Below, piece by piece: positions 6,217 through 8,133 of a stretch of DNA of 8,133 bases. The notes beneath the pieces are model-generated. The model was not told the origin of the DNA. It searched no databases and worked only from the letters and a program-made list of their open reading frames with translations. A program made the position numbers and the translations under genes. Source of the DNA: JAEKLB01 sp050249235 (GTDB lineage: Bacteria > Actinomycetota > Acidimicrobiia > Acidimicrobiales > CADCSY01); NCBI GenBank assembly GCA_050249235.1, contig JBFWQW010000121.1:1-8133 (forward strand), in the 5' to 3' direction. Every line of letters starts with the position of its first letter. The stretch's first letter is position 1.

Positions 6217-6281
6217 TGCCCCGGTTGGCGGGCCGCCCGGGGTGGGTAGCCACGACGGCGCTACTGGGTGACGTTGGGTCG

Positions 6282-6309
6282 GCGACCCCCGGCTTCGGCC
6301 GGGGGTCGC
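6282..6309. terminator. Strong terminator hairpin with TTCG loop
   Basis: Perfect 12-bp stem GCGACCCCCGGC (6282-6293) / GCCGGGGGTCGC (6298-6309) closed by TTCG, a C(UUCG)G tetraloop in the plus-strand transcript (CGAA on the other strand). It sits ten bases past the stop of the minus-strand gene ending at 6320 and also faces the plus-strand DUF6458 gene, so it can act on both. No T-run on either side. Confidence 0.7.
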
Positions 6310-6319
6310 TTCGCGTTCG

Positions 6320-6718
6320 TCAGCGGCCGAGCTGGTCGGCCAGCAGCGAGAGCTGGCCCCAGGCGTTGGACACCTCGGCCGCGGCCCGGGCCAGCTGGGC
6401 GGCGTTGGCGCCCAGGTAGGTCGACGCCTTCTCGGCGTGGGCCCTGGCCCGCTCGAGGGCGATGGCCTTCAGCTCCTCCGGGTCGGCGGGCGCCCCGCCG
6501 TGCTCGGCGGTCACCCGCCCGGCCTCGGTGAGGTCGATCACGGCGTCGACAGGCACCGGGGCACCGGACGCCAGCACCGCCGAGAGGGCCCACGCGGTGG
6601 AGGTGGCGGCGGCGGCGACGGCCGTGTCGGGGAGGTCCCGGGCGAGATCCTTGGTGGCCTTCTCGGCGTACGCCCATGCCTCGTCGAGGGCGGTCACGGC
6701 CAATGTCTGAGGCTGCAT
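6320..6718 (-). CDS. Ala-rich helical protein with an internal 41-residue duplication
   Basis: 132 residues from ATG 6716-6718, with AAGGAG at 6725-6730 six bases upstream. The longer in-frame opening to the right is antisense to other genes. No signal peptide or membrane segment; the composition is Ala-rich and helical. Residues 10-50 and 87-127 align without gaps with about 18 identities: AL-x-x-A-x-A-x-AEKA near the start of each, then A-x-AAA, S-x-AW and LA near the end. Between them is a linker with Pro/Val/Asp (52-80). The shared AEKA and AW marks suggest two copies of a helical-hairpin unit. Soluble and cytoplasmic by prediction. I do not recognise the family and propose no function. 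It is divergent from the universal stress protein gene, 237 bases away. Confidence 0.72.
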   Translation of the reverse strand: MQPQTLAVTALDEAWAYAEKATKDLARDLPDTAVAAAATSTAWALSAVLASGAPVPVDAVIDLTEAGRVTAEHGGAPADPEELKAIALERARAHAEKASTYLGANAAQLARAAAEVSNAWGQLSLLADQLGR

Positions 6719-6955
6719 GTCCTGCTCCTTCGAGAGGGGCCGTCCGGCAACAGGTGGGTCCGGGAGCAGGGTCGAGAGCGAGGATCGGCCGACCAGCCCG
6801 TTGCGTGGTGGTGCTGCGGGTTCGTGTTGGTGGAGCGCCAGCGCCCTCTCGCGCTTGCTCCGTGTCGAGGTTCGACGCCCGCCGCCCGGATCCCTGCCCG
6901 GCGTCGGGCGGGACGGTCCGGGCGGGCCGGTGGGGCCGCACCTAGGGTGAGCCGG
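6719..6955. promoter_or_regulatory. Divergent promoter region between the helical protein and the stress protein
   Basis: These 237 bases serve two diverging genes. Short dyads are present (GTCGA-GGT-TCGAC at 6864-6876; GCCCG-GCGT-CGGGC at 6896-6909). On plus, TAGGGT at 6943-6948 has the form of a -10 element and would place the transcript start at or next to the Usp ATG (6956), suggesting a leaderless message. No matching -35 is clear. Confidence 0.35.
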
Positions 6956-7465
6956 ATGGTGCGTGCCCTGGTGGGGATCGACGGCTCCGAGCTCTCCCGT
7001 CACGCCGCCCGCCGGGCCCGGGCCGTGCTCCGGGACGGCGCCCGGCTCACGCTGGTCACCGTGGTCAAGCCGCCCCCGCCCACCACGATCGGCGCCGGCG
7101 ACGTCACGCCCATGGGCGTCTACGTCGAGGACGCCCGCGAGGACCAGCTCGGGTCGATGGTCCGCGAGGCCGAGGCCGAGCTCGTGGCCTGGGCCGGGGA
7201 GCTCGAGATCGACCCGGTCGACACCGTGGTGCTCCCCGGCGACCCGGGACCCACCCTGTGCGACCACGCCGCGTCGGGCAGGTTCGACGTGGTGGTGGTG
7301 GGCTCGCACGGCACGGGGATGCTCAAGCAGGTGCTGCTCGGCTCCGTGAGCCAGCACGTCCTCCACCACGCCCACTGCCTGGTGCTGGTGGTGCCCGACG
7401 ACACCGCCGGGCACCGGGCCGGCGGGCTGCTGCACCGCCGCCGGTCCCGACCGGCCGGTCCCTAG
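6956..7465 (+). CDS. Universal stress protein (UspA family), ATP-binding type
   Basis: 169 residues from ATG 6956-6958. It opens with the family's first strand and loop, RALVGIDGSELS, with Asp9 positioned to bind adenine. Residues 111-130 give the ATP-binding signature in full: VVVVG-SH-G-nine residues-GS (G116, G119, G129, S130), then VSQHVLHHAHCLVLVV. It is a single Usp domain of ordinary length plus a short basic tail (HRRRSRPAGP). Usp proteins bind ATP as cytoplasmic dimers and are induced by stress or growth arrest; partners vary. There is no strong Shine-Dalgarno sequence: AGGGTG about eight bases upstream is weak and could equally be a -10 element for a leaderless transcript. A GTG at 6947 is a less likely start. 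A 12-bp palindrome GACCGGCCGGTC (7449-7460) lies at the end of the gene. Confidence 0.9.
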   Translation: MVRALVGIDGSELSRHAARRARAVLRDGARLTLVTVVKPPPPTTIGAGDVTPMGVYVEDAREDQLGSMVREAEAELVAWAGELEIDPVDTVVLPGDPGPTLCDHAASGRFDVVVVGSHGTGMLKQVLLGSVSQHVLHHAHCLVLVVPDDTAGHRAGGLLHRRRSRPAGP

Positions 7466-7520
7466 CCCCGACCGTCGGTCATTCGACGAGGTGCCGATCA
7501 CCGGCTCGTGACCGCCAGGC

Positions 7521-7577
7521 CTCCGGAAGCGCCCAGGTCTCCGGAAGCCAATTCTCCGAAGCCAAGTCTCCGGCGGC
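7521..7577. repeat. Short degenerate direct repeats of CTCCGGAAGC
   Basis: Two exact copies of CTCCGGAAGC (7521-7530, 7539-7548) are followed by CTCCGAAGC (7554-7562, one base short) and a diverged CTCCGGCGGC (7568-7577). Start spacing is 18, 15 and 14 bases. They fill the space between the converging stress-protein and AlkB genes. Purpose unknown; they could be a decaying tandem repeat. Confidence 0.55.
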
Positions 7578-7602
7578 GCCAGACCCCGGGAGCGCCCCGG
7601 CG

Positions 7603-8133
7603 TCAGCTGGCGTGGCGGTAGGTGACGCTCACCCGGGCGCCGGCCGACCGTACCTTGGGGATGGTGTGCTCCCAGGTGCGCTGGGCCGTGCCGCCCATCA
7701 CCAGCAGGTCGCCGCGGCCGAGCTCGTAGCGGATCGACGGGCCGCCGCCCCTCGGGCGGAGGAGGAACGGGCGGGGCTGGCCCAGCGAGAGGACGGCCAC
7801 CACCGCTTCGGCGAGGGTGTGCCTGATCGTGTCGCCGTGCCAGGCCACGCTGTCTCGCCCGTTGCGGTAGAGGTTGGCGCCGACGGAGTCGAACGTCACG
7901 CCGTAGCGGTCGGCCAGCCGGCCGGCGACATCGAACAGCACCCCTGGGAGCCCGGCCGGGGCGGCGCCGCCGGCGGGGAGCTGCCACCACGACGTGAGCC
8001 GGGGCTCGTCGACCATGCGGTCGTACATGGGTCGGCGGCGCTGGCCCCACGGGGCGGCGTCGAGCAGCTCGGCCATCACCTCGTCGGCACCGTGGAGCCA
8101 GGCCGGTGCGTGGTCGACCCACGCCCCACCGGC
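7603..8133 (-). CDS. AlkB-family 2-oxoglutarate/Fe(II) dioxygenase (5' end beyond the window)
   Basis: 176 residues are visible, open to the right edge; the window starts the protein at AGGAWVDHAPAWL, so about 15-30 N-terminal residues are probably missing. Family marks: RRPMYDRMVDEPRLTSWW (33-50) for the nucleic-acid lid region, NLYRNGRDSVAWHGD (87-101) with iron ligands H99 and D101, third ligand H156 in WEHTIPK, and 2-oxoglutarate-binding R167 with R173 in ARVSVTYR. All catalytic residues are in place. AlkB enzymes oxidatively remove methyl groups from DNA or RNA bases; the bacterial short form acts in alkylation repair in the cytoplasm. It converges with the Usp gene and no co-directional neighbour is visible, so operon membership cannot be judged. 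The ATG at 8074-8076 or 8077-8079 would cut off conserved N-terminal sequence and is not preferred. Confidence 0.88.
   Translation of the reverse strand, partial: AGGAWVDHAPAWLHGADEVMAELLDAAPWGQRRRPMYDRMVDEPRLTSWWQLPAGGAAPAGLPGVLFDVAGRLADRYGVTFDSVGANLYRNGRDSVAWHGDTIRHTLAEAVVAVLSLGQPRPFLLRPRGGGPSIRYELGRGDLLVMGGTAQRTWEHTIPKVRSAGARVSVTYRHAS

Noticed and set aside
7449..7480. Palindrome GACCGGCCGGTC plus GACCG-T-CGGTC as a stress-protein terminator
   Set aside because: The first lies inside the coding end and the second has only five-base arms with a one-base centre, which cannot form a hairpin by itself.
6719..8122. Long minus-strand frame upstream of the helical protein
   Set aside because: It is antisense to the stress-protein gene and out of frame with AlkB; the real start is the ATG at 6716-6718 with AAGGAG.
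1..8133. CRISPR array, tRNA, rRNA, transposase or integrase
   Set aside because: Looked for on both strands; no regularly spaced identical repeats, cloverleaf-like sequence or mobile-element protein motifs were seen.

Overview
The window is high-GC DNA with strong G/C preference at third codon positions across most of its length, actinobacterial in style. A DUF6458-type small membrane protein, a universal stress protein, an AlkB-type dioxygenase and a nitroreductase/phosphotransferase/lipocalin-like gene set fit a soil or aquatic actinobacterium. Acidimicrobiia or a related lineage is possible, but this is inferred from gene content and no rRNA or tRNA is present to test it.

Layout. (1) Positions 1-1384 are compositionally softer. 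They hold a minus-strand lipoprotein with Kelch-like sequence (111-878) and about 500 bases with no recognisable gene. (2) Positions 1385-2031 hold two broken pieces of potassium-channel genes facing each other tail to tail: an S1-S2 fragment on plus, and a fragment with the second half of an RCK domain plus TrkA-C on minus. Pore, S3-S6 and the first half of RCK are absent. Codon choice changes where the pieces meet (about 1585-1615), which makes this the clearest rearrangement scar in the window. (3) Positions 2199-5301 are a tight minus-strand operon read from right to left: FMN nitroreductase, then (4-base GTGA overlap) an APH-fold phosphotransferase, then (21-base gap) a lipocalin/CrtC-like protein whose last 37 or so codons lie in another frame because one base is missing near 2313. 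(4) Positions 5476-6134 on plus hold three very small membrane-protein genes: a 19-residue hydrophobic peptide with a strong ribosome site, a two-helix protein of about 63 residues, and a DUF6458 protein. Conspicuous inverted repeats lie between and after them. (5) A 132-residue Ala-rich helical protein on minus (6320-6718) contains an ungapped internal duplication and ends at a 12-bp stem capped by a TTCG loop. (6) A universal stress protein on plus (6956-7465) is divergent from it. (7) An AlkB-family dioxygenase on minus runs off the right edge.

Functionally, the right half looks like envelope and stress housekeeping (small membrane proteins, Usp, alkylation repair). The central operon looks like a small-molecule redox, phosphorylation and ligand-binding set of unknown substrate. 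No CRISPR array, transposase, integrase, tRNA or rRNA was seen. The best candidates for something little described are the 19-residue peptide with its small-membrane-protein neighbours, the duplicated helical protein, and the nested inverted repeat at 6150-6216.
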